From NCBI RefSeq assembly GCF_900104395.1, contig NZ_FMXX01000020.1: a stretch of DNA of 48,288 nucleotides; one strand, given 5' to 3'. Below are positions 14,899-24,695 of this stretch, in pieces; the first letter of the stretch is position 1, and each line of letters opens with the position of its first letter. Under the pieces are notes generated by a model. The model was given only the letters and a program-made list of their open reading frames with translations. It did not search any database and had not been told where the DNA came from. Both the position numbers and the translations under genes were made by a program. The stretch is from Fusobacterium_C necrophorum. Its GTDB lineage: Bacteria; Fusobacteriota; Fusobacteriia; Fusobacteriales; Fusobacteriaceae.

Positions 14899-16158
14899 TT
14901 ATATAAAATATGAAATCCATTTTTTGATTTTAACCATTATCTCTCCAGATGATTTTCTTTCTCCTTCATGACTTCCCAATAGTTCTTCCAACTCATCCTG
15001 TTCTTCTTCTTCTCTCACTTCTTCATCATTTCTTTTTTGTTGTAACTCCATTTCCTCTTCTATCGCTTCTAAGAACAAACCCACCACAGTTGCCATTTTA
15101 TATTCGGGTTTTTCCAAGCCTCGAATTGGCAATGGTTTCTTACGCCGAACGATGCCTCCTGTCTGTTCGTTGATTTTTCTAACCAAACGATCTAAACTCG
15201 CAACCCCTCCTGTTAACACCATTCCTTGCCCCAAGTATCCTGTGAATCCAGATTCTTGAATAGTATTCAAAATAAAGGTAGCAATATCTTTTATTCTAGC
15301 ATCAATAATTTTTTCCACATCCTCTTTGACAAAGCGCTTTCCATTGGTGCTGATGTATTGTTCCTTCATTTCTCCTTTGATATAGGTTGAATATACTTCT
15401 CTCGCTTCTCCTTCGGAAACATGGAAGAGATACATAATGTCACTCATGAAGTGAATTCCCCCCAAGTTTGCCGACTTTGCATAGATAATCTTATGATTTT
15501 TTGAGATAATGATATCGGTTGCCCCTTCTCCAATGTCTACCAGAGCAACTCCCATTTTGGTGGATTCTTCATCAATTAAAGTAGATTTTAAAGAGGCATA
15601 GGCATTCAAATAAATATTTTCAATTTCCAATCCCGCTTCCACAATAGCGTCTGTTAATTTTTCAATATCTCCTCGATCCACATAAATTAAATGAACATTC
15701 GCTTCTAAACGATTTGCCACCAAACCAATCGGATTTTTTACAATGCCCGCATTATTAATCTTAATGTTATACATTTCACGTTTTAAAACCAACTCTCCTG
15801 CTTCTAAGCATTCCTCTGCAAGTTCATACAATTTTTCCAAATCATTCTGCTGCACTTCCCTTTCTTCAAATTCAAGAAAAAGTTTTCTAGTTTTAGATTG
15901 AATGTATTTTCCGCCAACTCCGATAGTAACTTTTTCTAACTCTCTATATTCCGGATTTTCTAAACCTCTTAAAGCACTTTGAATCGAATAAGAAAGTTGG
16001 TCTGAAGATTCTACCACTGATTTTTTCATTCCTTTTGTTGGAGTCTCTATATATTGCAGTATTTTTATTCTAGTGAAATCTGTAGATACCTCTCCAACCA
16101 AAAGTTTAATATGAGAATTTCCAATGTCCATAATTAGCTTTGTAATATTATCTTCCAT
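14899..16158 (-). CDS. ftsA: Cell division protein FtsA
   Basis: An actin-like protein that tethers FtsZ to the membrane. The 419 residues include LIMDIGNSHIKLLVGE near the start, VALVDIGEGATDI for the phosphate loop and GMVLTGGVASLDRL. A glutamate-rich linker (about residues 365-400) leads to the C-terminal amphipathic helix IMVKIKKWISYFI, which is the membrane anchor. Four ATGs are clustered at the start. GGAGG lies six bases before the one at 16158, giving MEDNITKLI, so this is chosen. It overlaps the end of ftsQ by 11 bases. Confidence 0.95.
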   Translation of the reverse strand: MEDNITKLIMDIGNSHIKLLVGEVSTDFTRIKILQYIETPTKGMKKSVVESSDQLSYSIQSALRGLENPEYRELEKVTIGVGGKYIQSKTRKLFLEFEEREVQQNDLEKLYELAEECLEAGELVLKREMYNIKINNAGIVKNPIGLVANRLEANVHLIYVDRGDIEKLTDAIVEAGLEIENIYLNAYASLKSTLIDEESTKMGVALVDIGEGATDIIISKNHKIIYAKSANLGGIHFMSDIMYLFHVSEGEAREVYSTYIKGEMKEQYISTNGKRFVKEDVEKIIDARIKDIATFILNTIQESGFTGYLGQGMVLTGGVASLDRLVRKINEQTGGIVRRKKPLPIRGLEKPEYKMATVVGLFLEAIEEEMELQQKRNDEEVREEEEQDELEELLGSHEGERKSSGEIMVKIKKWISYFI

Positions 16159-16834
16159 CATCATCCTCCACATATCGAATAATAAAATCTTGAAAACGTA
16201 AATCTATATAGGCTATCTTTTTATGTTTCATGACTTCAACATAGAGAGCCATTGCCACCTTATATTTTTTCTTGTCGACAGAAGTATTGGTAAAAATTTT
16301 AGTTCCATCCACTAAAATAATATCAATTCTGTTACTGTCCACTTCATAAATTTGAGAGATAGAATCATAGAAAGCATATTTCTGTAAATTGGAAAGGACC
16401 TCTATCAAAGAAGAAACATTCTTTCCATCACTAGAGACCAAAAGAGGCAGAGACATTTTCTCTCTCTCATTGAAATATCCAAATACTTCTCCTTTTTTAT
16501 CCATTAAATAAATACGATCTCCAATCTGTGCATAGTAGAGTAGCTTTTTTTCCTCCACTTTAATATCCACTTCCCCCACCTTTTCATGTGAGATTTCCAC
16601 GGATTCTAATCGTACATCTTTTGACAACTCTTTCTTTAATCTTTTCATATCCAGCTGCCAAATACTTTTGTCATACATCTTTTCTGCAACGGCACTGAGT
16701 TCTTCATTGAGAATTTTAGAATTTTCTCCAATATTAATTTTTTTTATTTTAAAAATATCTAAGTTTAAAAATTCACTTGGTATCCTATAAAGAAACCAGA
16801 TGATTAAACTAATAAAAGATAATCTCAGTAACAT
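16148..16834 (-). CDS. ftsQ: Cell division protein FtsQ/DivIB-like
   Basis: A 228-residue bitopic membrane protein with a single N-terminal membrane segment (residues 2-16, LLRLSFISLIIWFLY) followed by an extracytoplasmic POTRA domain. There, FKIKKINIGENSKI and VRLESVEISHEKVGEVDIKVEEKK are the recognisable beta/alpha blocks. It links the Z-ring to septal wall synthesis. The sequence is otherwise divergent, so the call leans on its position between ddl and ftsA. No cytoplasmic N-terminal tail is present, which is unusual since most FtsQ have 20 or more residues before the membrane segment. Confidence 0.85.
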   Translation of the reverse strand: MLLRLSFISLIIWFLYRIPSEFLNLDIFKIKKINIGENSKILNEELSAVAEKMYDKSIWQLDMKRLKKELSKDVRLESVEISHEKVGEVDIKVEEKKLLYYAQIGDRIYLMDKKGEVFGYFNEREKMSLPLLVSSDGKNVSSLIEVLSNLQKYAFYDSISQIYEVDSNRIDIILVDGTKIFTNTSVDKKKYKVAMALYVEVMKHKKIAYIDLRFQDFIIRYVEDDDGR

Positions 16835-16847
16835 AGCTCTCCTTCCA

Positions 16848-17714
16848 TTATGCTAAGGCTTCCTCCACTAACATTCTGGTAATATCATCAAAAGTATATC
16901 CTTGCAAGGTTGCTAAATCTGGAATTAAACTCGTTTTTGTCATTCCGGGACAAGCATTAACCTCCAAGAAATAAACCTGATCATCTTTTAAGATAAAATC
17001 ACTTCGAGATACCCCCTTCATTCCTAAGGCCTTATGAATTTTTACAGCACTCGACATAGCTTCTTCATAGGCAGTCTTCGTGATTCGAGCTGGAAATTCA
17101 TGCACAGAACCCCCAAGGGCATATTTAGACTCATAGTCATAAATTTCTGCCGCTTTTGGAATAATCTTCAAAACTCCCAAAGCTTTTCCATGTAAGACTC
17201 CAACTGTTAATTCTTCTCCCTGTATGTATTCTTCTATCATAGCATAGCCAGAAATTTCTTGCAAAGCTTTTTCCACTTCAGCCTGGGTATTGCATATATG
17301 AATACCAACACTGGAACCGTCTTTAGACGGCTTTACCATGACCGGATAAGACTCTATTCCTGCCATGTTTGTATAGGTTCTTGCCATTCTAATTCCTTCG
17401 AAAGAAGCAATTTTTTTAGCCAGTAATTTATCCATAGACATGGCACAGGCAGCAACTTGAGAGCCTGTATATTTTTTTCCTAAGAGCTCCAACACACTTT
17501 GGATCTCTCCATTTTCTCCAGCTCCTCCATGCAAAGCCAAATAGGCCAAATCATATTCCTCTTCTTGAAAAGCGGAAATCATATTTTTTTCGGTCAATAC
17601 AACTCCGTAGGCATCATAACCTTGTCGCTGCAAGCTTTCCAAAATGGCTTCTCCACTACGAATCGATATTTCCTTTTCCGATGAAACTCCACCCATAAAT
17701 ACTGCTATTCTCAT
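16848..17714 (-). CDS. ddl: D-alanine-D-alanine ligase
   Basis: An ATP-grasp enzyme making the D-Ala-D-Ala dipeptide for the peptidoglycan stem. At 288 residues it is a short-form Ddl. Visible blocks: GGVSSEKEISIRSG at the start, LHGGAGENGEIQ, VKPSKDGSSVGI (ATP binding), EEYIQGEELTVGVL, and FLEVNACPGMT with the metal ligands. Its start follows murB by 13 bases, with GGGAG ahead of the ATG. Confidence 0.96.
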   Translation of the reverse strand: MRIAVFMGGVSSEKEISIRSGEAILESLQRQGYDAYGVVLTEKNMISAFQEEEYDLAYLALHGGAGENGEIQSVLELLGKKYTGSQVAACAMSMDKLLAKKIASFEGIRMARTYTNMAGIESYPVMVKPSKDGSSVGIHICNTQAEVEKALQEISGYAMIEEYIQGEELTVGVLHGKALGVLKIIPKAAEIYDYESKYALGGSVHEFPARITKTAYEEAMSSAVKIHKALGMKGVSRSDFILKDDQVYFLEVNACPGMTKTSLIPDLATLQGYTFDDITRMLVEEALA

Positions 17715-17727
17715 GTTTATCTCCCTA

Positions 17728-18567
17728 TTATCGAATAATAATAATCTCTTCCTCTAATTGCACTCCAAAAGCTTCTTTTACTGCCGTCTTCACTAAGCAC
17801 AAAATATCTAAAATATCCTGAAAACTTGCTTCTCCTAAATTTAATACAAAATTTGGATGTTTTTCGGCAATCTGAGCTCCGCCTACTTTTCTCCCCTTTA
17901 AGCCTGCTTCCGAAATCAAACGAGCTGCAAAATCTCCCTTAGGATTTTTAAAGGTACTTCCTAAACTAGGCTTATCCAAAGGATGTTTTTCTTCTCTCGA
18001 TTTTTTAATTTCCTCTACCATTTTTTTATCAAATCCAGTATGAAATTGAAAAATGACACTTAAGACAATCCATTTTTTTTCTTGAATTTCTGTATTTCGA
18101 TATCGAATATCCAAATCCTTTTTAGAAATATGTCGAAGAATATTTCCTTCCATTAATACTTCTATCTCATCAATGAAATCAAAAATTTCTATTCCGAAAG
18201 CTCCCCCGTTCATATAGGTTAATCCCCCAATCGAACCGGGTATTCCCGCCATTTTTTCCATTCCTGACAAATTTTCCTTCTCCATGAAACAGAGCAAGGC
18301 ATCCAAGTCCACTCCGGCTTCTACCAATACTCGCCCATTTCCTAATGCTTCTATCTTATTTAAGTTTTTTGTAGAAACAAAATTGTAATCTAAATATCCG
18401 TCGCTAAACAACACATTTGTTCCATTTCCCAGCAATATTAAAGAATCATATTTTTGATACACTTCTTTCAGCTCTTCCCGACTGTCAACAATAATCAGTC
18501 GTTTGGCTTTCCCTCCAATTTTCATATTGGAATACTCTTTCATTACTTGTTGCTCTACTATCTTCAT
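17728..18567 (-). CDS. murB: UDP-N-acetylenolpyruvoylglucosamine reductase
   Basis: A flavoprotein that reduces the MurA product to UDP-MurNAc. It shows the FAD-binding ILLGNGTNVLFSDG and GIPGSIGGLTYMNGGAFG, the active-site serine in GSTFKNP, and PNFVLNLG. The 279 residues and the lack of the extra C-terminal segment fit the type II MurB found in Gram-positive-like lineages. It lies directly after murC (11-base gap). Confidence 0.96.
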   Translation of the reverse strand: MKIVEQQVMKEYSNMKIGGKAKRLIIVDSREELKEVYQKYDSLILLGNGTNVLFSDGYLDYNFVSTKNLNKIEALGNGRVLVEAGVDLDALLCFMEKENLSGMEKMAGIPGSIGGLTYMNGGAFGIEIFDFIDEIEVLMEGNILRHISKKDLDIRYRNTEIQEKKWIVLSVIFQFHTGFDKKMVEEIKKSREEKHPLDKPSLGSTFKNPKGDFAARLISEAGLKGRKVGGAQIAEKHPNFVLNLGEASFQDILDILCLVKTAVKEAFGVQLEEEIIIIR

Positions 18568-18578
18568 TCTATTTTCTC

Positions 18579-19922
18579 CTATTTTTGCAATCTATCGGCT
18601 ACTTCATGGGCCAATTTTGAAATGTCTCCTGCTCCCATGAAGACAAAGATATGGTTCTTCTCCTTTGCTTCTTTCAATAGCTTTTTCATCACTTCTTCCT
18701 TTCTTTCCATACAGGTGACAGGAACATTTTCAATCAAATTGGCAATGTCTTTTTCCGAAATACCGGAATCATTTTGTTCTCCGGCACTGTAAATCGGCAG
18801 TAAGACCAGTTCATCCAAGCCCTCAAAACAATTCCCGAAGCGTTCCAATAAAAAATGTACTCGACTGTATCGATGAGGTTGAAAAATTCCAATTATTTTT
18901 CCTGTTTCAATGGATTTGACTCCCTTTAATGTCGCTTGAATTTCTGTCGGATGATGAGCATAGTCATCTATAATTTTTCGATTTTTCTCTTGGTCCCAGT
19001 ATAAGATGTCATATCTTCTCTTAGAGCCTCTGAAATGCAATAACTTATCTTGAATTTCCTCTTTTGGCACTCCAAACTTGAGAGCAAAATAAATGACAGG
19101 CAAAGAATTCAAAATATTATGTTTTCCTGGAATAGAAATAGAAAATCTTCCTTGATTTTTTCCTTGCATCCATACTTCAAAAGAGGTTTTTCCTTCCACA
19201 ATTTCTATATTTTTTGCCATAATATCGGCCTCTTGTTCGATTCCATAACTGGTAATTTTTTTATTTTCCAAAAAGATAGACCTTACATTTATACAATCTT
19301 TACAAACGAGGACTTGTCGTTCCGTTTGATCGACAAATTGCCGGAAAGATTTTTTGATATTTTCCAAATTTCCATGAGTTTCCAAATGATCCTCTTCAAT
19401 ATTCGTAATGACTGCATATTTAGGTCGCATGAATAAGAAAGAATTATCACTTTCGTCAGCTTCCGCAATAAAGTATTCCCCCATACCGACTTTCGCATTG
19501 GACGCAATTTCCGGCAAAATTCCTCCCACCACAATCGTAGGGTCTAAAGACAACATCGCTGCTGACATCATGGAACTTGTTGTTGTTTTTCCGTGAGTTC
19601 CTGCTACCGCAATTCCAAGTTTGGAATTTAATAAACTGGCCAACAATTCCCCTCGCTTCATCAATGGAATATTATGTTCTTTTGCATACTGGAACTCTGG
19701 ATTATCAGAATGAATTGCACTGGACGCAATCAGGGAGTCTCTATCTTCCATTTGACAAGCCTTATGCTCCGGATATACTGTAATCCCTAAATTTTCCAGT
19801 TCCTCTGTCACATAGTTTCTTGTTAAGTCCGCCCCCACAACATCATAGCCTTGACATTTCATAATTTTTGCCAATCCGCTCATTCCAATTCCATTGATTC
19901 CCACAAAATATATTTTTTCCAT
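18579..19922 (-). CDS. murC: UDP-N-acetylmuramate-L-alanine ligase
   Basis: A cytoplasmic Mur ligase adding the first amino acid to UDP-MurNAc. N-terminal FVGINGIGMSGLA, ATP loop AGTHGKTTTSSM near residue 110, EADESDNSFLF, NIEEDHLETHG and DDYAHHPTEIQATL. The 447 residues are typical. It lies seven bases after murG. Confidence 0.97.
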   Translation of the reverse strand: MEKIYFVGINGIGMSGLAKIMKCQGYDVVGADLTRNYVTEELENLGITVYPEHKACQMEDRDSLIASSAIHSDNPEFQYAKEHNIPLMKRGELLASLLNSKLGIAVAGTHGKTTTSSMMSAAMLSLDPTIVVGGILPEIASNAKVGMGEYFIAEADESDNSFLFMRPKYAVITNIEEDHLETHGNLENIKKSFRQFVDQTERQVLVCKDCINVRSIFLENKKITSYGIEQEADIMAKNIEIVEGKTSFEVWMQGKNQGRFSISIPGKHNILNSLPVIYFALKFGVPKEEIQDKLLHFRGSKRRYDILYWDQEKNRKIIDDYAHHPTEIQATLKGVKSIETGKIIGIFQPHRYSRVHFLLERFGNCFEGLDELVLLPIYSAGEQNDSGISEKDIANLIENVPVTCMERKEEVMKKLLKEAKEKNHIFVFMGAGDISKLAHEVADRLQK

Positions 19923-19929
19923 TGTTCTG

Positions 19930-20997
19930 CTAATCCCTCCAAATATCTAAATTAGAGATAATCGTATTCACTGCATTTGGCGTCTGTAAACTTCTCATAC
20001 GAATCCCCATGATTCTTAACTCTTCTTCATTGTTTAATAATTCTATGACTTTCTCGATTGCCTGTTCTGACTCCCGATTGGTATAAACCACAGCGGAATG
20101 GCATTCTTCCAATATTTTAGCATTCTGATATTGCCCTACTTTTTGTGAACTGTATGGAATAATCACTGCCGGTTTTTGCAAGGCAATTAATTCGGAAATG
20201 GTCAAAGCCCCCGCACGACAGACCACCAAATCTGAAGCAGCCATAAGATGAATCATATTCTCAAAATAGTCTTTAATCGTATCCGTCATCTTGGCTCTTT
20301 TTACTTTCTCCTGCACTTCTTCATAATTTTGTTTTCCCGTTGCCCAGTATACTCGTAAATGCTTGCTCTGAAAAAAATGCTCCCAATATTTCAATACCGC
20401 GTTGTTAATTTCCTGAGCTCCTAAACTTCCTCCGGTAATCAGCAATACTTTTTCCTCTTTTCGTACTTTCAAACGTTCTCTTGCCTCATCATAACTCACC
20501 TCTTGAATTTCTGAACGAAGAGGATTTCCGGATACAATAAACTTTTTTTGATATTTCATAGGAATGGTATTATAAGTATGCTCAAAAGCCAAAAAAACAA
20601 GTTGAGCAAAGCGATAAAACAAACGATTTGCAAAGCCTAAATCTGCATTTTGCTCTTGCAAATATATCTTCTTTCGTAACAGAAAAGACATGGTAAGTAT
20701 AGGAACGGAAATATAATTCCCAAAGCCCAGCACAGCATCAGGCTCTTCCTCTCTCAAAATGCGATAGGCATATCCGAAACTCTTGATATACTTTATGACT
20801 GACTTAATCGTTCTGGGAGGATCTATGTCCAAACCAATAAATCGAAATTGAGCTTTTGGAACGATCTCCTTTTCCATTCTTGTACTACTTCCTATGAATA
20901 GGGTTTCGATTCCTTTGCTTTTTAACCCTTCCGCAACAGCCAAAGCTGGATAAATATGTCCTCCCGTTCCTCCGGTTGTTAAAATTACTTTTTTCAT
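19930..20997 (-). CDS. murG: Lipid II synthase (UDP-GlcNAc transferase MurG)
   Basis: A membrane-associated GT28 enzyme converting lipid I to lipid II. N-terminal TTGGTGGHIYPALAVAE, LQEQNADLGFANRL, ITGGSLGAQEINNAVL and the donor-binding block CRAGALTISELIALQKPAV are all clear. 355 residues. It follows murD directly (13 bases). In most dcw clusters ftsW lies between the two, and here it does not. Confidence 0.97.
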   Translation of the reverse strand: MKKVILTTGGTGGHIYPALAVAEGLKSKGIETLFIGSSTRMEKEIVPKAQFRFIGLDIDPPRTIKSVIKYIKSFGYAYRILREEEPDAVLGFGNYISVPILTMSFLLRKKIYLQEQNADLGFANRLFYRFAQLVFLAFEHTYNTIPMKYQKKFIVSGNPLRSEIQEVSYDEARERLKVRKEEKVLLITGGSLGAQEINNAVLKYWEHFFQSKHLRVYWATGKQNYEEVQEKVKRAKMTDTIKDYFENMIHLMAASDLVVCRAGALTISELIALQKPAVIIPYSSQKVGQYQNAKILEECHSAVVYTNRESEQAIEKVIELLNNEEELRIMGIRMRSLQTPNAVNTIISNLDIWRD

Positions 20998-21010
20998 ATC
21001 TTACTCCATT

Positions 21011-22312
21011 TTATCCAAAAATTTTATGAACCAATTCTTTGAAGACTTGACCTCTATGTTCAAAAGATTTAAATTGATCAAAACTAGAGGTGGCAGGAGA
21101 CAATAAAATGACTTCCTGATCTTCCTTTGTAAATCTTTGTTTCATATCCCACAAACTGTTTTCTATTGTATCCAAAGAATGTATTCTTTCTGCCTGATAA
21201 TTTCTATCCACTAATAAGGCTTTAATTTTATCGGCAATCACACCGATTAGATATACTTCCTTCACCTGTTTGACAATAATATCCGCCAAAGGAGTCAAAT
21301 CCACTTTTTTATCAAAACCTCCGCAGATCAAAATACAGCCCGGATAAGCTTCCAAAGCAAACTTTGCAGAATCAATATTGGTCCCCTTGGAATCATTGAT
21401 AAATTGTAACTTTCCATATTGAAAACATCGCTCCATTCTATGTTCCAAAGGCTCTGTATTCCTTAAAAAATCCCGAATGATTTTGCTATCCAAGCCCAAT
21501 AATTTTCCTGCTGTAACAATGAATAAACTATTTTCCAAATTATGACTTCCCTTTAAAGAAAGCTCGGAAACCGACATGACTTTCTCTCCCTGAAACAGAA
21601 TATTTCCGTCTTTCACACAGGTGTCCGCCTCCTGTTTCCGAGACAAGGAAATCTTTCTTCCTTTCATCAAAGTTTCTCTTTTTCTTACTTCTTCATGATC
21701 TATATTAAATAGGAAAAACGAATTTTCTTTCTCTTGATTTTGGCAAATATGAAATTTGGTATTATAATAGTCTTCCAGATTTGCATATCTTGTCAAATGA
21801 TCGGGAGTCAAATTCGTGACCATAGAAATATAGGACGTAAATTCATATACATTTTCCAATTGATAAGAACTTAACTCCAGAACGACATAGTCATACTGTT
21901 CTTCCGACAGTAACACATCCGCGAAAGAGCGACCGATATTTCCCGCTGCTGCAGCTTTTTTCCCTGCAAAATTTAATAGTTCCGCAATTTTACTTGTCGT
22001 GGTTGTCTTTCCATTCGTTCCTGTTACCGCCACAATGCTTATCTTCTTATTATATTTTACCATATATTGATAGGCAATTTCTATTTCATCTTGAATTTTT
22101 ATTCCTTTTTCTTGCACAGCTTTTACCAAGTTAGTACAAGGAACCCCCGGACTTTTGATAAAAACATCTATTTCATCAATATATTTCATTGCTTCTTGGG
22201 AACTCATCGCAAAGCTATCGTCGACAGCGATGACGGTATATCCTTCTTTTTCTAAAAGGTTTTTTGCTCCTTTTCCGCTAATTCCCATACCCAAGACCAT
22301 AGCTTTTTTCAT
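21011..22312 (-). CDS. murD: UDP-N-acetylmuramoylalanine-D-glutamate ligase
   Basis: Adds D-glutamate to the peptidoglycan stem. It has GMGISGKGAKNLLEKEG at the start, VIKSPGVP-like KSPGVPCTN, the ATP loop VTGTNGKTTTTSKI, LELSSYQLENV, NLTPDHLTRY and FINDSKGTNIDSAK. 433 residues, 16 bases after mraY. Confidence 0.97.
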   Translation of the reverse strand: MKKAMVLGMGISGKGAKNLLEKEGYTVIAVDDSFAMSSQEAMKYIDEIDVFIKSPGVPCTNLVKAVQEKGIKIQDEIEIAYQYMVKYNKKISIVAVTGTNGKTTTTSKIAELLNFAGKKAAAAGNIGRSFADVLLSEEQYDYVVLELSSYQLENVYEFTSYISMVTNLTPDHLTRYANLEDYYNTKFHICQNQEKENSFFLFNIDHEEVRKRETLMKGRKISLSRKQEADTCVKDGNILFQGEKVMSVSELSLKGSHNLENSLFIVTAGKLLGLDSKIIRDFLRNTEPLEHRMERCFQYGKLQFINDSKGTNIDSAKFALEAYPGCILICGGFDKKVDLTPLADIIVKQVKEVYLIGVIADKIKALLVDRNYQAERIHSLDTIENSLWDMKQRFTKEDQEVILLSPATSSFDQFKSFEHRGQVFKELVHKIFG

Positions 22313-22328
22313 CTTTTCCTCCTCATAA

Positions 22329-23414
22329 TTAAATTCCTCGTAATTTAATAAGCCCTAACGCAAAAATTCCCAATAAGATAGTAGTAATCCAAAATCTCAT
22401 CGTCACTTTTGTTTCTGTCAAACCACCTAATTCAAAATGATGATGAATGGGAGCCATTCGAAAAATCCGTTTCCCGAGCATTTTAAAAGAAGCCACTTGT
22501 AAAATAACCGAAACCGCTTCCATGACAAAAACAGCTCCTATGATAGGCAAAAGCAATTCCTGTTTCAGTAAAACAGCTACGACTCCAAGAATCCCTCCCA
22601 AAGCAAGAGAACCTGTATCTCCCATAAAAATCTGAGCGGGATAACAATTATACCAAAGGAAGCCCAAACCGGAACCGCAAATGGCAGCCAAAAAGATTGT
22701 TATCTCTCCTATTCCAGAAGTATAGTAAAGTTGCAAATGACTGCTCAATTCAACATGCCCTGTAAAATAAGCAATTACTCCTAAAATAGCAGCACAAATC
22801 ACCGTCGGCATGATAGCAAGTCCATCTAAGCCGTCTGTAATATTGACCGCATTGGAAGAACCCAAAATGACAAAAAGAATGAAGATTATCATTCCGATTC
22901 CTCCAAGATACATCATCCATCCTGCATTGCTCGGACTGACAACAGAGAGATCCACACGGGCATTTCCGGTTAAACCAACAAATTTTATGTAAGTCCAAAT
23001 CATAAGAGCAACAACAGACTGTCCCAGCAATTTTTTTCTTCCTGCAAGTCCTCTTTTATTTACCGTAAATTTTTTATAATCATCAATAAAACCAATTCCT
23101 GCAAATATCAAAGTAGAGAAAACTAGGAGTAAAATAAAAGAATTTTTCATATCCGCCACCAAGAAAGTGCTTAATAAAAGAGAAAAAATAATAAGCACTC
23201 CTCCCATAGTAGGAGTTCCTTTTTTAGAGATATGGCTTGCGGGCCCCTCCTGTCGAATGATCTCTCCAAATTTCTTTTTTTGTAAGTAGTGAATAAAAGG
23301 TCTTCCAAAAAATAAAACTAAAAATAAAGAAAGAGTGAAACTAATGAAATCTCGTAAATAAATCGATTTTAAAAACTCACATCCTGTATAATATGTTGCT
23401 AAAAAATATAACAT
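22329..23414 (-). CDS. mraY: Phospho-MurNAc-pentapeptide transferase
   Basis: An integral membrane enzyme that forms lipid I from UDP-MurNAc-pentapeptide and undecaprenyl phosphate. Ten or so membrane segments. Signature blocks: HISKKGTPTMGG, GFIDDYKK with the catalytic aspartates, NAVNITDGLDGLA, FMGDTGSLALGG and PIHHHFELGG. 361 residues. The ATG overlaps the murF stop by one base (TAATG). Confidence 0.97.
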   Translation of the reverse strand: MLYFLATYYTGCEFLKSIYLRDFISFTLSLFLVLFFGRPFIHYLQKKKFGEIIRQEGPASHISKKGTPTMGGVLIIFSLLLSTFLVADMKNSFILLLVFSTLIFAGIGFIDDYKKFTVNKRGLAGRKKLLGQSVVALMIWTYIKFVGLTGNARVDLSVVSPSNAGWMMYLGGIGMIIFILFVILGSSNAVNITDGLDGLAIMPTVICAAILGVIAYFTGHVELSSHLQLYYTSGIGEITIFLAAICGSGLGFLWYNCYPAQIFMGDTGSLALGGILGVVAVLLKQELLLPIIGAVFVMEAVSVILQVASFKMLGKRIFRMAPIHHHFELGGLTETKVTMRFWITTILLGIFALGLIKLRGI

Positions 23415-24694
23415 TATTTTTCCTCCCCCTCGATGATGTCTTCCAGTTTCATTCCCCTGGAGGCCTTGATTAAGACCGTTTTTTCAGAAAATTTTCTCAA
23501 ATATTCTCGAATTGCTTCCTTGTTTTCAAAGTGATGTAAGCCCTCATGAAAAGGAAATTCATGAAGAGCCTGTTTCATACGAGCTCCATAGAGAAGAACC
23601 GCTTGTAAATGACAGGAAACTGCTTTTTGTATCACCTCTTTGTGAAATTCTATTTCTCTTTCTCCCAATTCCAACATATCTCCTAACACAGCAAATTTAC
23701 ATTCCGCTTTCATCTCTTCCAAGCTGTCCAAAGCTGCAAACATGGAAATCGGACTGGCGTTGTAAGCGTCATTGATGTATTCTGTTCCTCGATATTCGGA
23801 ACGCTCAAATCTCATAGGACTTAATGCAATTTGAGACAAATTTCTCTGAATTTCCTCCGGCTTCATTCCTATCATCTCCGCAAGGGCAATTCCCATAGCG
23901 GCATTCATCACATTGTGCCTTCCTTCGAGGCAAATTTCATAATCCTTTCCACGAACTTGAAAAGAAGTCATTCTTTCTTTTTTCCGATAGGAAACAATGC
24001 GATAATCATTCCCCTCTTCATAGCCTACATGCACGCCTGAAACCTTCTTTAAGAAGATATCGTCTCCACTTGTAATGAAATGACCTTGAGGAAGATATGG
24101 CAATAATTCCGTTTTTGCCTTGAAGACATTTTCTCTCGTTTTCAAAAATTCCAAATGAGAGTCTCCGATATTGGTAATGATTCCGTAGTCAGGTCTTGCA
24201 ATTTTCCCTAAGGCATCAATCTCTCCAAAAGAACTCATCCCCATTTCCAAAACCGCAAATTCATCGCCTTCTTCGAGATTCAAAATAGTAAATGGCAATC
24301 CGATATGATTGTTATAATTTCCAAGTGTTTTCTTGGTTGGAAATGTCTTTGACAAGATAGCATAAACAATATCTTTCGTAGTCGTCTTTCCATTGCTTCC
24401 TGTAATGGCAATAAGCTTCGTTTTTAAAAATCTTCTATATTCCGCTGCCAATTCCTGCATAAAAAGAACGGTATCTTTTACTGAAATCACCCTTTCATGA
24501 GGCTCGGAATAGTGATCCGCAATGACAATACTTGCCCCCTTCTCCAAAGCTTCCGAAACATACCGATTCCCATTCTGAATTGCAAAAAATAAGGAGCCTG
24601 CAACAACTTTCCGACTGTCCATTACAACATTTTGAATAGAAAGTTCTTTCAAATGTGAAAATCTTTTTTGCAATATCTGACACAACAATTTCAT
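23414..24694 (-). CDS. murF: UDP-MurNAc-tripeptide-D-alanyl-D-alanine ligase
   Basis: The last cytoplasmic Mur ligase, adding D-Ala-D-Ala. It has VMDSRKVVAGSLFFA, the ATP loop ITGSNGKTTTKDIV, EMGMSSFGEID, NIGDSHLEF and NDAYNASPISM. The start is set at 24694 (MKLLCQILQ), one base after the gmhB stop. An upstream extension to 24748 inside gmhB has no family counterpart. The product has 427 residues. No murE precedes it, so the diaminoacid ligase must be encoded elsewhere. Confidence 0.95.
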   Translation of the reverse strand: MKLLCQILQKRFSHLKELSIQNVVMDSRKVVAGSLFFAIQNGNRYVSEALEKGASIVIADHYSEPHERVISVKDTVLFMQELAAEYRRFLKTKLIAITGSNGKTTTKDIVYAILSKTFPTKKTLGNYNNHIGLPFTILNLEEGDEFAVLEMGMSSFGEIDALGKIARPDYGIITNIGDSHLEFLKTRENVFKAKTELLPYLPQGHFITSGDDIFLKKVSGVHVGYEEGNDYRIVSYRKKERMTSFQVRGKDYEICLEGRHNVMNAAMGIALAEMIGMKPEEIQRNLSQIALSPMRFERSEYRGTEYINDAYNASPISMFAALDSLEEMKAECKFAVLGDMLELGEREIEFHKEVIQKAVSCHLQAVLLYGARMKQALHEFPFHEGLHHFENKEAIREYLRKFSEKTVLIKASRGMKLEDIIEGEEK

Positions 24695-24695
24695 C

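Noticed and set aside
14318..14971. Plus-strand open frame of 217 codons opposite ftsZ
   Set aside because: Lies fully antisense to the conserved ftsZ and the ftsA end, has no ribosome site and a low-complexity, shadow-like composition.
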